DNA of 64,000 nucleotides from an uncultured Bacilli bacterium (GTDB lineage Bacteria; Bacillota_I; Bacilli_A; RF39; UBA660), in the NCBI GenBank assembly GCA_934131175.1, contig CAKOZD010000003.1, positions 62,001 to 126,000 on the forward strand, given 5' to 3'. The notes beneath the pieces are model-generated. The model saw nothing but the letters and a program-made list of their open reading frames with translations. It was not told where the DNA came from and ran no database searches. Positions 25,750-33,830 of this stretch are shown here, piece after piece. Both the position numbers and the translations under genes were made by a program. Position 1 is the first letter of the stretch, and each line of letters starts with the position of its first letter.

Positions 25750-26886
25750 CTATTTAATTATAACTTTATTTGTATCAGCGTCGTCCCCATCTTCATAAGT
25801 TAATTTAGCAAGAAAACTATTATCTGGCTTAATGATTTCATCTTTAAGAGAAATTCCACCCTTAGCAAATGAAACCCAAGTAGTCATTTGTTGTGAAGAA
25901 CTAGAAAGAAGCATTTTAGTTAACTCTTCTACATTAAAATCATTAATATATTTTTTATAATCTCTAGACATAAAATTAGTAATTAACACTGGAGCCATAC
26001 CTTGTTTTAATAAATTATAGTTCATTAAAATTCTACCAGTTCTTCCATTACCATCATTAAATGGATGAATTCTTTCAAATCTTATATGAAACTTTGCTTC
26101 TCTTTCAAAAATCTTATAAATTCTATTAACTCTCTCATCATAGGAAATACCTGGCTCATTAGGATCTAATATTTCTTCCCCAAATCCATTTTTATATTCA
26201 AAAAGTAGTTTTTGTATTTCACGAGGAACCATCTTTTTATCAACAGGTGTAAAAGATGCTCCAAAAATATCATTGTTTGTCTTTTTAAATCCTTCTACTT
26301 TATCAACGTTACTATTATTAACTATATTATTAATTTTAATTATTTCAGATGCAGAAATATCTTCAAGCCCCATAACATAGTCAAATGCATCTAGATTATC
26401 TTTTTGCATATTATAAGCAGTATCAAAAGCAACTTTCTTTTGTGGAAGTTTTAAGAATAAATCATTCATATTTCTTAGTGTAGCAACTCTATCAAAATTA
26501 CCATTAGTATCAAACTTAATAAAATATAAAACATATTCGTCAAAATAACTAAAATATTCATTATATAGTCTATCTATTTGTTCTTTAGTACCATCTATTT
26601 TCTCATTAAATACACCATATTTATAACCATAAAAAACTATAATTTGTCTAACAGTATCCATTATAGATACTTTTTCTTCATCAGAAAGACACTCATAATA
26701 TTCATAAGCCTTATTATCTTTAGAAGCATTTATTTCAAATTCTAAATCATCACATTCTTTAAAAGCTTGCTCAATTGTTAAACTAGCATGAGAAAATGCT
26801 TCTTTAAATCTACTTAATAAAAAGAAAAACACATCATAATCAAAACTTTTTCCTGCAATAACTACTTTTTCCTTATCTTTAAACAT
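25750..26886 (-). CDS. Fic domain protein (AMP-transferase family)
   Basis: The 378-residue protein carries the complete Fic core HPFNDGNGRTGR (residues 274-285), with catalytic His274, which in this family transfers AMP or other phosphate-containing groups to target proteins. The flap region lies around FGEEILDPNEPGISY. The N-terminal segment FSHASLTIEQAF (31-42) sits where class II Fic proteins carry the inhibitory helix [ST]xxxE[GN]; here Ser35 and Glu39 are kept, but Gln40 replaces Gly/Asn. No separate antitoxin gene is adjacent. The target is unknown. It is a single gene with its own terminator. Confidence 0.92.
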   Translation of the reverse strand: MFKDKEKVVIAGKSFDYDVFFFLLSRFKEAFSHASLTIEQAFKECDDLEFEINASKDNKAYEYYECLSDEEKVSIMDTVRQIIVFYGYKYGVFNEKIDGTKEQIDRLYNEYFSYFDEYVLYFIKFDTNGNFDRVATLRNMNDLFLKLPQKKVAFDTAYNMQKDNLDAFDYVMGLEDISASEIIKINNIVNNSNVDKVEGFKKTNNDIFGASFTPVDKKMVPREIQKLLFEYKNGFGEEILDPNEPGISYDERVNRIYKIFEREAKFHIRFERIHPFNDGNGRTGRILMNYNLLKQGMAPVLITNFMSRDYKKYINDFNVEELTKMLLSSSSQQMTTWVSFAKGGISLKDEIIKPDNSFLAKLTYEDGDDADTNKVIIK

Positions 26887-26955
26887 AATACCATCCCCTT
26901 AAATTTGCTATATTATAACACAAATGTACTAAAAAAGCAATAAAAAAAGGCCTCA

Positions 26956-27738
26956 TCAGCCAACATACACATTATTAACAGGATTATATCCATATAAATA
27001 AAAATCTCCATTATTATTCTTTTTCAATTCATACTTATAAAGTTGAAGTTTATCATAATTATCAATGACTCCAGTAAAACTATGATTTCCATTACAACTA
27101 CCACTATAAGAAACATCTCCCGTTATATAATCATATAAACTAATATTCTCCCCTAAAGTACAATTAGCCTTATAAAAACCTTGGTATACATAAAATACAT
27201 ATAAATCTTTATCTCTCTTATATTTATAAAATTCAGTATATCCATTATTTTCAAAAGATTTATTATTAAAACTAACTTTATAATAATTTAAATTACCATT
27301 ACTTTTAAACTCAACATAACCATAATTATTAACATAAGTTCTAACTTCATCAGATAACTCAAACATACTTAAACCAAGTTTATCAAGTAATAAACGATTA
27401 TTAATATCAGTCTTGTTAATACATAAATTACTCTTAAATGAACTACTACCACAATCATATAATTTATAATTATTTTTAAAAATATATGAAAATAATATTT
27501 GTTCTTTATTAGAATTAGATAAATTATTTAAATCAGAAAAATATTCATTTATAACATTAATATTCATAGGTAAAGTATTAATATAATTAAGTCCTATATT
27601 TATATCATTATATTCATTTTTATCACTATAAACTATTTTAGAAACATTACCTTCTAATTTATAATAACTAAATCCTAAAAATAGCATTATAAATGAAGTT
27701 ATCATTAAAACTATAGAACTCATATAATACTTATTCAT
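26956..27738 (-). CDS. Membrane-anchored extracellular protein of unknown function
   Basis: The 260-residue protein has one N-terminal membrane helix (about residues 6-24) and a Tyr/Asn-rich outside domain with several Cys that could form disulfides. AGGTGGTTAAT fixes the start at ATG 27738; an upstream GTG is part of the RBS. It follows the LtaS-like gene after nine bases, so it is probably co-expressed and may act with that enzyme. I do not recognise the family. A GC-rich hairpin with T-run (about 26941-26962) ends the unit. Confidence 0.7.
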   Translation of the reverse strand: MNKYYMSSIVLMITSFIMLFLGFSYYKLEGNVSKIVYSDKNEYNDINIGLNYINTLPMNINVINEYFSDLNNLSNSNKEQILFSYIFKNNYKLYDCGSSSFKSNLCINKTDINNRLLLDKLGLSMFELSDEVRTYVNNYGYVEFKSNGNLNYYKVSFNNKSFENNGYTEFYKYKRDKDLYVFYVYQGFYKANCTLGENISLYDYITGDVSYSGSCNGNHSFTGVIDNYDKLQLYKYELKKNNNGDFYLYGYNPVNNVYVG

Positions 27739-27747
27739 ATTAACCAC

Positions 27748-29676
27748 CTACTTAAAAATATATTTGTAATAATCACTATATTGCATATTTACACTAACTT
27801 GATATTTCTCATTAACTTCTTGAACTTTCTCTTGAATATACTTTTCATCTACATTTTCAACATACTTTGTAAACTCTCCATTTTTAGAGTTATATGCTCC
27901 ATAATTAGTCACAAAACTTCTATCTGGAAATACAACTAACCCATCATTATTATCAGCCATAATATCTTTACCAATAATTAATCTAGAGTCATAACTAATA
28001 CCAAACATATTAAGTAAAGTAGGTAAAACATCTATATTCATCGCAACTTTATCTATACTATGATTTCCTTTTAATTTACTATTATAAATTATTAAAGAAC
28101 CTCTATTTCTATCAAAATTATTTGTTCTATCAATACTAGATCTAGTATTTACTTGTTCATTTGTCAAATAATATGGAGAGTGATCTGATGAAATAACAAT
28201 TACTGTATCATCTAATCTATTATTCTTTTCTAAATTAGAAATTAAATTTTCCATAGCTATATCAAAATCGATATTAGCAGCCATATAATATTTAATATTT
28301 GAAGAATAATTATATCCATTAAGTTTAGATAAATGTTTCTCTGCTACAAAATTAGTAGAATCATACGAACCATGTCCACTTAAAGTTATATAGTATGTAA
28401 AGAAATGTTCTTTATTAATATAGTCACTTATTGTTTGATCAATCATATCAACATCACTTCCATGGAAATGATCACAATACATATCAATACCATCTTGACA
28501 ATATCTCATACCATCAAAATTTAGTGTAGAAAAATATTTCTTTCTATAATTATAATACCCAAAATAGTCATGATATACATAAGTATTATAATTCATACTC
28601 TTAAACTCTCTAGGTAAAATATATGGATTAGTATTATAAACCATATCAATTAAACTATAATTTTCCCCAATAATAGGAAGAGTTCCCCACTCAAGCATAT
28701 ATTCTCCATCTGCCGTACTAGCAGGATATTTAGGAGCAAAATAATTATTAAATTTAATTCCTTCAGTTTTTAATTTATAAAGAGTCGGAGTAAGAGTCTT
28801 ATCAATTGCTATCTCATCAAATGACTCAGCAACAATAAAAATTAAATTTTTTCCCTTAAATATTCCAGTATAACTATTCTGTTCTGTAGGAGTTTGATTA
28901 CTAAAATATTCATGTAATGACTTTATATTAGAATCTTTTTCATTAGAAATTAAAGTATTAAAATCAATATCTTCCTCATTATACTTAACATTATCACTAT
29001 TACTTAAAATACTCTTCTTATTATTTAAAATATCTTCTGATACATATTTCTTTTCTTTAAAACCAAATAAACTACGCTTAACACTTATAATAGATGACTC
29101 AAGTAAACCAAAATTTTCAACATTAAGTCTTGGCATATTAACATTATTCATTAAACTGTAAAAAGAATTATTACTATTTGGATTAACACAATTAATCATA
29201 AAAGAACTATATAAAAAACTAATTACAAGTAAAAATAATAAAGTATATGACTCTTTTCTATTAAGTTTAGAAAATGAAAAAGAACTTTTCTTAAAAAATA
29301 AAACTATTGGTACAATAAAAAGAACAATATAAATTATATTTTGAAAAATAGTAAGTAAAATCTTATCATAACCATCTTTTAAAGCACCTATAAAAGCAAT
29401 TCCACTTAAATTGAAAAATGATTCGTATATTTTAAAATAAACTAATTCAGAACCAAACATTATAATCATAATAATACTTGTCAAAATAAAAAAAACTTTC
29501 TTAAATTTATCTTTCTTTATAAAACTAATAATAAATGTTTGTATAACAGAAAACATAATAGAAAACATTAAAAGTAATATAATCTGCATAAAATTTATGT
29601 TTTCAAAACAAGCAATATGCAAAATAAATTCTAAATATAAACTAAAAAAAAGATATTTAAAAAAAGTTTTTATCAT
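27748..29676 (-). CDS. LtaS-like sulfatase-fold phosphoglycerol transferase
   Basis: The 642-residue protein has five membrane helices (about residues 10-165) and an outside alkaline-phosphatase/sulfatase-fold domain. Metal and catalytic residues match lipoteichoic acid synthases: Glu284 in IFIVAESFDE, nucleophile Thr321 in PASTADGEY, and Asp498-His499 in VIVISSDHSPYY. LtaS-type enzymes move glycerol phosphate from phosphatidylglycerol to build or decorate teichoic-acid-like polymers. Length is within the family range (about 600-700). GAGTGG precedes the ATG. Whether it makes true lipoteichoic acid is not shown by the sequence. Confidence 0.9.
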   Translation of the reverse strand: MIKTFFKYLFFSLYLEFILHIACFENINFMQIILLLMFSIMFSVIQTFIISFIKKDKFKKVFFILTSIIMIIMFGSELVYFKIYESFFNLSGIAFIGALKDGYDKILLTIFQNIIYIVLFIVPIVLFFKKSSFSFSKLNRKESYTLLFLLVISFLYSSFMINCVNPNSNNSFYSLMNNVNMPRLNVENFGLLESSIISVKRSLFGFKEKKYVSEDILNNKKSILSNSDNVKYNEEDIDFNTLISNEKDSNIKSLHEYFSNQTPTEQNSYTGIFKGKNLIFIVAESFDEIAIDKTLTPTLYKLKTEGIKFNNYFAPKYPASTADGEYMLEWGTLPIIGENYSLIDMVYNTNPYILPREFKSMNYNTYVYHDYFGYYNYRKKYFSTLNFDGMRYCQDGIDMYCDHFHGSDVDMIDQTISDYINKEHFFTYYITLSGHGSYDSTNFVAEKHLSKLNGYNYSSNIKYYMAANIDFDIAMENLISNLEKNNRLDDTVIVISSDHSPYYLTNEQVNTRSSIDRTNNFDRNRGSLIIYNSKLKGNHSIDKVAMNIDVLPTLLNMFGISYDSRLIIGKDIMADNNDGLVVFPDRSFVTNYGAYNSKNGEFTKYVENVDEKYIQEKVQEVNEKYQVSVNMQYSDYYKYIFK

Positions 29677-29735
29677 ACAACCACTCTCTACTATATTAAG
29701 TATATAAAATTAACTTTTAATTTACAACATAATTC

Positions 29736-29909
29736 CTATTTAGATGTGTAAACTATCATAGCAGAAAAGCAGTATACTTGTTCTTCATTATAAATAGAAA
29801 TAGCAACTTCATATTTTATGTCAATTACTTCTATATTATCACTTAAAAATTCATTAATATCATCTTCTAAATCTCCCTCATCTTCTTCATCAAAAAGTTT
29901 AACTTTCAT
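29736..29909 (-). CDS. Cse60-like small protein (sporulation-associated family)
   Basis: A 57-residue frame found by direct translation, starting MKVKLFDEEDEGDLEDDINEF and ending with YCFSAMIVYTSK. Its acidic LEDDINEFL segment, the IEVIDIKY strand and the Q-x-YCFSAMI[VI]Y end match the Cse60 family, named for a sigma-E-controlled Bacillus gene. GTGGTGATAAT precedes the ATG. Members of the family occur outside spore formers too, so presence alone does not prove sporulation. It stands alone between the LtaS-like gene and leuS. Confidence 0.75.
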   Translation of the reverse strand: MKVKLFDEEDEGDLEDDINEFLSDNIEVIDIKYEVAISIYNEEQVYCFSAMIVYTSK

Positions 29910-29949
29910 ATTATCACCACTTTTATAGTAACAGTTAATTTATAAAAAA

Positions 29950-29988
29950 AATGTCAAAAAAAGACTACTAACTAATGTTAATAGTCTA
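29950..29988 (-). terminator. Intrinsic terminator of leuS
   Basis: On the minus strand AGACTATTAAC-ATTA-GTTAGTAGTCT forms an 11-bp stem with one G-T pair, followed by seven T. Confidence 0.85.
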
Positions 29989-29993
29989 ATTTA

Positions 29994-32405
29994 TTATTTA
30001 ACAACGATATTTACTATTTTTCCTTTAATAACGATAATCTTAACAATTTCTTTTCCTTCAATATGCTTACTTACATTATCATTATCAAGAGCTTTTTCTT
30101 TAATAGAATTTTCATCATCTTCAATATTTATTTCAATAGTACCACGTACTTTTCCATTTACTTGAACAGCAATCTCTTTAGTATCCTCTACTGTTTTTTC
30201 ATCATCATACTCTGGCCAAGTGCCTTCACAAATAGGACTAAATCCAATCTGTTCATTTAACTCTTCAGTAATATGTGGAGCAATTGGATTAAGTAAAGTT
30301 ATTAATAATCTGTAATCTTCTTTTGTAATAGAATCAAGTGCATCATATGCATTAGTTAAAATCATCAAACTAGAAATAACTGTATTATATCCCATATGAG
30401 TCATATCATATTCGATTTTCTTAATTGTTTTATTTTGAATAACTTCTAAAGATTCAGTAAATCCTTCATTATCATTTATTTTATCTTTTAATCTAATAAT
30501 TCTATCTAAGAATCTCTTACATCCACGAAGTGAATCAATACTCCATGCTGCATCCATTTGATAATCTCCCATGAACATTTCATATACACGAAGTACATCT
30601 GCTCCATATTCATTAACAATATCATCAGGATTAATAACATTTCCTTTAGACTTACTCATTTTTTGATTATCTGGTCCTAAAATCATACCATGAGATACTC
30701 TTGTCCAAATCATTTCTTTATGTGGAACAAGTCCTTGATTATATAACATTTGTACCCAGAATCTTGCATACAATAAGTGTCTTGCTGTATGCTCCATTCC
30801 TCCATTATACCAATCAACTCTATTCCAATATTTCATATTTTTCATTGAAGCAAATTCATGATCATTATGAGGATCCATAAATCTTAAGAAATACCAAGAA
30901 GAACCAGCCCATTGAGGCATTGTATCAGTCTCACGCTTAGCAGGTCCACCACAACAAGGACAAATTGTATTTACCCAATCAGTAATCTTAGCAAGAGGAG
31001 ACTCACCAGTATCAGTTGGCTCATATTCAGCAACATCTGGTAAAACTAAAGGTAAATCTTCTTCCTTCATTGGTTGCCATCCACACTTTTCACAATAAAT
31101 CATTGGAATTGGTTCTCCCCAGAATCTTTGTCTAGAAAAAATCCAATCTCTCATCTTATAGTTATTAACACGTCTAGCAATTCCTTTATCTTCAAGATAC
31201 TCAGTAATTTTTTCTTTTGCCTCTTCTACAGTTAATCCACTAAATTGTTCACTGTTGATTAACTTACAACCTTTTCCAAGATAATCTCCCTTTTCAAAAG
31301 CATGTTCTGAAACATCTGCTCCATCAATAACTTGAATCATAGGAATATCATGAACTTGTGCATATTCAAAATCTCTTTGATCATGACTAGGTACTGCCAT
31401 AACTGCTCCTGTTCCATAGTCACCTAAAACAAAGTCACCTAAGAAAATTGGAACTTCTTTTCCATTAACTGGGTTAATTGCTTTAACACCTTTTACAAGA
31501 ACACCACTTTTTCCTTTGTTAAGTTCAGTTCTATCCATATTTGATTTTAAAGCAGTCTCCTTAATATATGCTTCTACTTCTTCCTTATTTTCTACTCTAG
31601 GCATTAATTCTTTAATTAATTTTCCGTCTGGAGCAATTACAAAGAAAGTAATTCCAAAAACAGTTTCTATACATGTTGTAAATATTGAGAATTTTCCTCC
31701 TCCAACAATATCAACATCCATCTCAACTCCAGTAGACTTACCAATCCAATTAATTTGTCCTAATTTAACTCTATCGGCAAAATTAGTATCTTCAAGTCCT
31801 TTTAATAAATCCTCAGAATATGAAGCCATTTTAAGCATCCATTGTGACTTATTTCTTTGTTCTACTTGAGTACCACATCTTTCACATACTCCTCCTGCAG
31901 AATCTTCATTTGACAAAACACTCTTACATTTAGGACACCAATTTACAGGCATTTCTGCTTTATAAGCCATACCCATTTTATAGAATTGTAAAAATTGCCA
32001 TTGAGTCCATTTATAATATTCAGGATCAGTTGTTGAAAATTCCCTATCCCAATCAAAAGAAAATCCTAAAGATTTCATTTGATTTCTAAATGTTTTAATA
32101 TTTTGTTTAACTACTTCTTTTGGATGTTGATGTGTCTTAATAGCATACTCCTCAGCTGGAGCACCAAAAGCATCAAAACCCATTGGATATAAAACATTAT
32201 ATCCTTGCATTCTCATCATTCTAGCAATAGCATCTTGTGCAGTATAACTTCTAACATGACCAACATGAAGTCCAGCACCAGATGGATATGGGAACTCTAC
32301 TAAAATATAATAAGGCTTTTTACTTTCATCTTCACTAACTTTAAATGTCTTATTCTTTTCCCAATAATCTTGCCATTTTTTTTCAATATTACTAAATTCA
32401 CTCAT
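29994..32405 (-). CDS. leuS: Leucyl-tRNA synthetase
   Basis: The 803-residue class Ia synthetase charges tRNA-Leu. HIGH appears as HVGH (residues 47-50) and KMSKS as MSKSKGN in the last third. Four CxxC pairs are present (CPKCKSVL, CERCG, CEKCGWQ and CPCCGG), so zinc ribbons are intact. The editing (CP1) domain lies about residues 220-420, with TGAVMAVPSHDQRDFEYA. Length matches bacterial LeuRS. The start overlaps the upstream membrane-protein gene by eight bases. The operon is probably controlled by the T-box upstream. Confidence 0.97.
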   Translation of the reverse strand: MSEFSNIEKKWQDYWEKNKTFKVSEDESKKPYYILVEFPYPSGAGLHVGHVRSYTAQDAIARMMRMQGYNVLYPMGFDAFGAPAEEYAIKTHQHPKEVVKQNIKTFRNQMKSLGFSFDWDREFSTTDPEYYKWTQWQFLQFYKMGMAYKAEMPVNWCPKCKSVLSNEDSAGGVCERCGTQVEQRNKSQWMLKMASYSEDLLKGLEDTNFADRVKLGQINWIGKSTGVEMDVDIVGGGKFSIFTTCIETVFGITFFVIAPDGKLIKELMPRVENKEEVEAYIKETALKSNMDRTELNKGKSGVLVKGVKAINPVNGKEVPIFLGDFVLGDYGTGAVMAVPSHDQRDFEYAQVHDIPMIQVIDGADVSEHAFEKGDYLGKGCKLINSEQFSGLTVEEAKEKITEYLEDKGIARRVNNYKMRDWIFSRQRFWGEPIPMIYCEKCGWQPMKEEDLPLVLPDVAEYEPTDTGESPLAKITDWVNTICPCCGGPAKRETDTMPQWAGSSWYFLRFMDPHNDHEFASMKNMKYWNRVDWYNGGMEHTARHLLYARFWVQMLYNQGLVPHKEMIWTRVSHGMILGPDNQKMSKSKGNVINPDDIVNEYGADVLRVYEMFMGDYQMDAAWSIDSLRGCKRFLDRIIRLKDKINDNEGFTESLEVIQNKTIKKIEYDMTHMGYNTVISSLMILTNAYDALDSITKEDYRLLITLLNPIAPHITEELNEQIGFSPICEGTWPEYDDEKTVEDTKEIAVQVNGKVRGTIEINIEDDENSIKEKALDNDNVSKHIEGKEIVKIIVIKGKIVNIVVK

Positions 32406-32787
32406 TAATAATCATTCCTTTCTTTTTATAAAATAAATATACTAAATGATAACTAAGCATAATAATACCTAAAGTAAAAATAAAACCACCCAGTACCCTT
32501 AATATAAAATTATTAATAATTCCAATTAAATAAACAATAAAAGAAATATCAAAACTAGAAGTAATTGCACATATTTGCAATAACTGATTATAATTAATTT
32601 TTTTCATATCAAGTTTATACCTTGCTTGTAAATATTTAATTTCAAATAATTCTTTAGAAGAATCATCTTTCTTCTTTCTACCCTTACTCTTATTATTTTT
32701 TTTCTTCTTCAAAGGTCTAATAATAAATATTTGATAAATCACTAATACAAATATAAAACTTAATATAAATAATCCTAACTCTTCCAT
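32398..32787 (-). CDS. Small membrane protein in the leuS operon
   Basis: The 129-residue protein has an N-terminal membrane helix (about 3-22), a very basic cytoplasmic loop (PLKKKKNNKSKGRKKKD), and two more hydrophobic helices (about 72-118). It may be related to uncharacterised membrane proteins of Bacilli; I do not recognise a named family. GGAGGTAAA precedes the ATG. It lies between the Leu T-box and leuS, overlapping leuS by eight bases, so leucine starvation would raise both. Confidence 0.8.
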   Translation of the reverse strand: MEELGLFILSFIFVLVIYQIFIIRPLKKKKNNKSKGRKKKDDSSKELFEIKYLQARYKLDMKKINYNQLLQICAITSSFDISFIVYLIGIINNFILRVLGGFIFTLGIIMLSYHLVYLFYKKKGMIINE

Positions 32788-32796
32788 TTTACCTCC

Positions 32797-32985
32797 AAAA
32801 AAAAAGCACCATACAATAAGGACGAATTATCGCGGTACCACCTTAATTTATAAGTAAACTTATACACTCTTATTGATAACGGAATTACCCAATTGCTCAA
32901 AAGACAAGTTCATAAAAATTTATTATCTATTTTCACCAAACATAGACTCTCTAAGAAATAAATAATTTATTACTACTTCTTTCTC
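32797..32985 (-). promoter_or_regulatory. T-box leader, leucine-specific
   Basis: On the minus strand the leader shows AGAGAGTCTATGTTTGGTGA (stem I), GAACTTGTC with a CUU (Leu) specifier, GAGCAATTGGG, and the T-box AATTAAGGTGGTACCGCG. A terminator helix using GTACC and GGTGC is followed by nine T. Specificity agrees with leuS two genes down. Confidence 0.9.
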
Positions 32986-33013
32986 ATCACAAATATAAAA
33001 TTATTATAACACA

Positions 33014-33047
33014 AAAAAATAAAAATACTAGGAATTTCTAGCATTTT
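33014..33047 (-). terminator. Intrinsic terminator of the GH31 operon
   Basis: On the minus strand AAAAATGCTAG pairs with CTAGTATTTTT around a five-base loop, followed by T-rich sequence; it overlaps the last codons of the 264-aa gene. Confidence 0.7.
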
Positions 33048-33822
33048 TACCTTTAACTTTATTAATATTATCTACTTGTAATTCAATTAATGCATCATTA
33101 AACATAGAATCTTCTCTTAAAGCAAATACTAGGTTCTTAACAGACAGAAAGTCATCTTCTACTAAATCATAATCCCTATCAGTTGCTTTTTTATATATTT
33201 TTAAGGCTAACTCAACAGGAGAATAAAAAGTAATAGAATCATCTGTATAGTCATATAATATTCCTCTAGGATTTTTAAGCATTAAAGCAAGTTGCTCTGT
33301 AGAAAATAAATTAAACAAACTATATTCTCCACTCATATCAATTAAAAACTTCTCAAGTATTTTATCATCATCAAAACTATTTCTTAAAGTATCTATTATA
33401 GAAGACTCCTCATAATCTTCATTACCAATAAATTTTTTTAAAAATTTAGGAATAACTTCACCATTATCATTACAAATTTTTATTAAAAAGTTAAAATTAT
33501 CAAATAATTGACTACATAAAAAATCACAATCACTTAATGGAATATTTAAAATAGAATCAGCCCAGTAATCATAATTTTCATCTTTAAAACATAAATAACC
33601 ATATTTATGAGCAAGTTGCATTAATTCTTCTTTTTCTTCCTTAGTTTTATCATTTAAATAAGAACTACTAAATTCTTCATCTAAATCACCCATAGTAAAA
33701 TGACTCATCATTTTATCATATAAATCTAAATCTTCATCTAAATTTATTTCATCTAAATATTTTATAAGAGTAGCTTGTTTTAAATTAGTTAATCTTTTTG
33801 AACTATCACTCAAAGTACTCAT
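33028..33822 (-). CDS. Hypothetical acidic protein downstream of GH31
   Basis: A 264-residue, acidic, mostly helical protein without signal peptide or membrane segment. Recognisable pieces are repeated L/D/E-rich helices such as INLDEDLDLYDKMMSHF and SIIDTLRNSFDDDKILEKFL. GGAGGTAGT precedes the ATG, eight bases after the GH31 stop, so the two are co-transcribed. I do not recognise it; no catalytic motif is visible. Confidence 0.75.
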   Translation of the reverse strand: MSTLSDSSKRLTNLKQATLIKYLDEINLDEDLDLYDKMMSHFTMGDLDEEFSSSYLNDKTKEEKEELMQLAHKYGYLCFKDENYDYWADSILNIPLSDCDFLCSQLFDNFNFLIKICNDNGEVIPKFLKKFIGNEDYEESSIIDTLRNSFDDDKILEKFLIDMSGEYSLFNLFSTEQLALMLKNPRGILYDYTDDSITFYSPVELALKIYKKATDRDYDLVEDDFLSVKNLVFALREDSMFNDALIELQVDNINKVKGKNARNS

Positions 33823-33830
33823 ACTACCTC

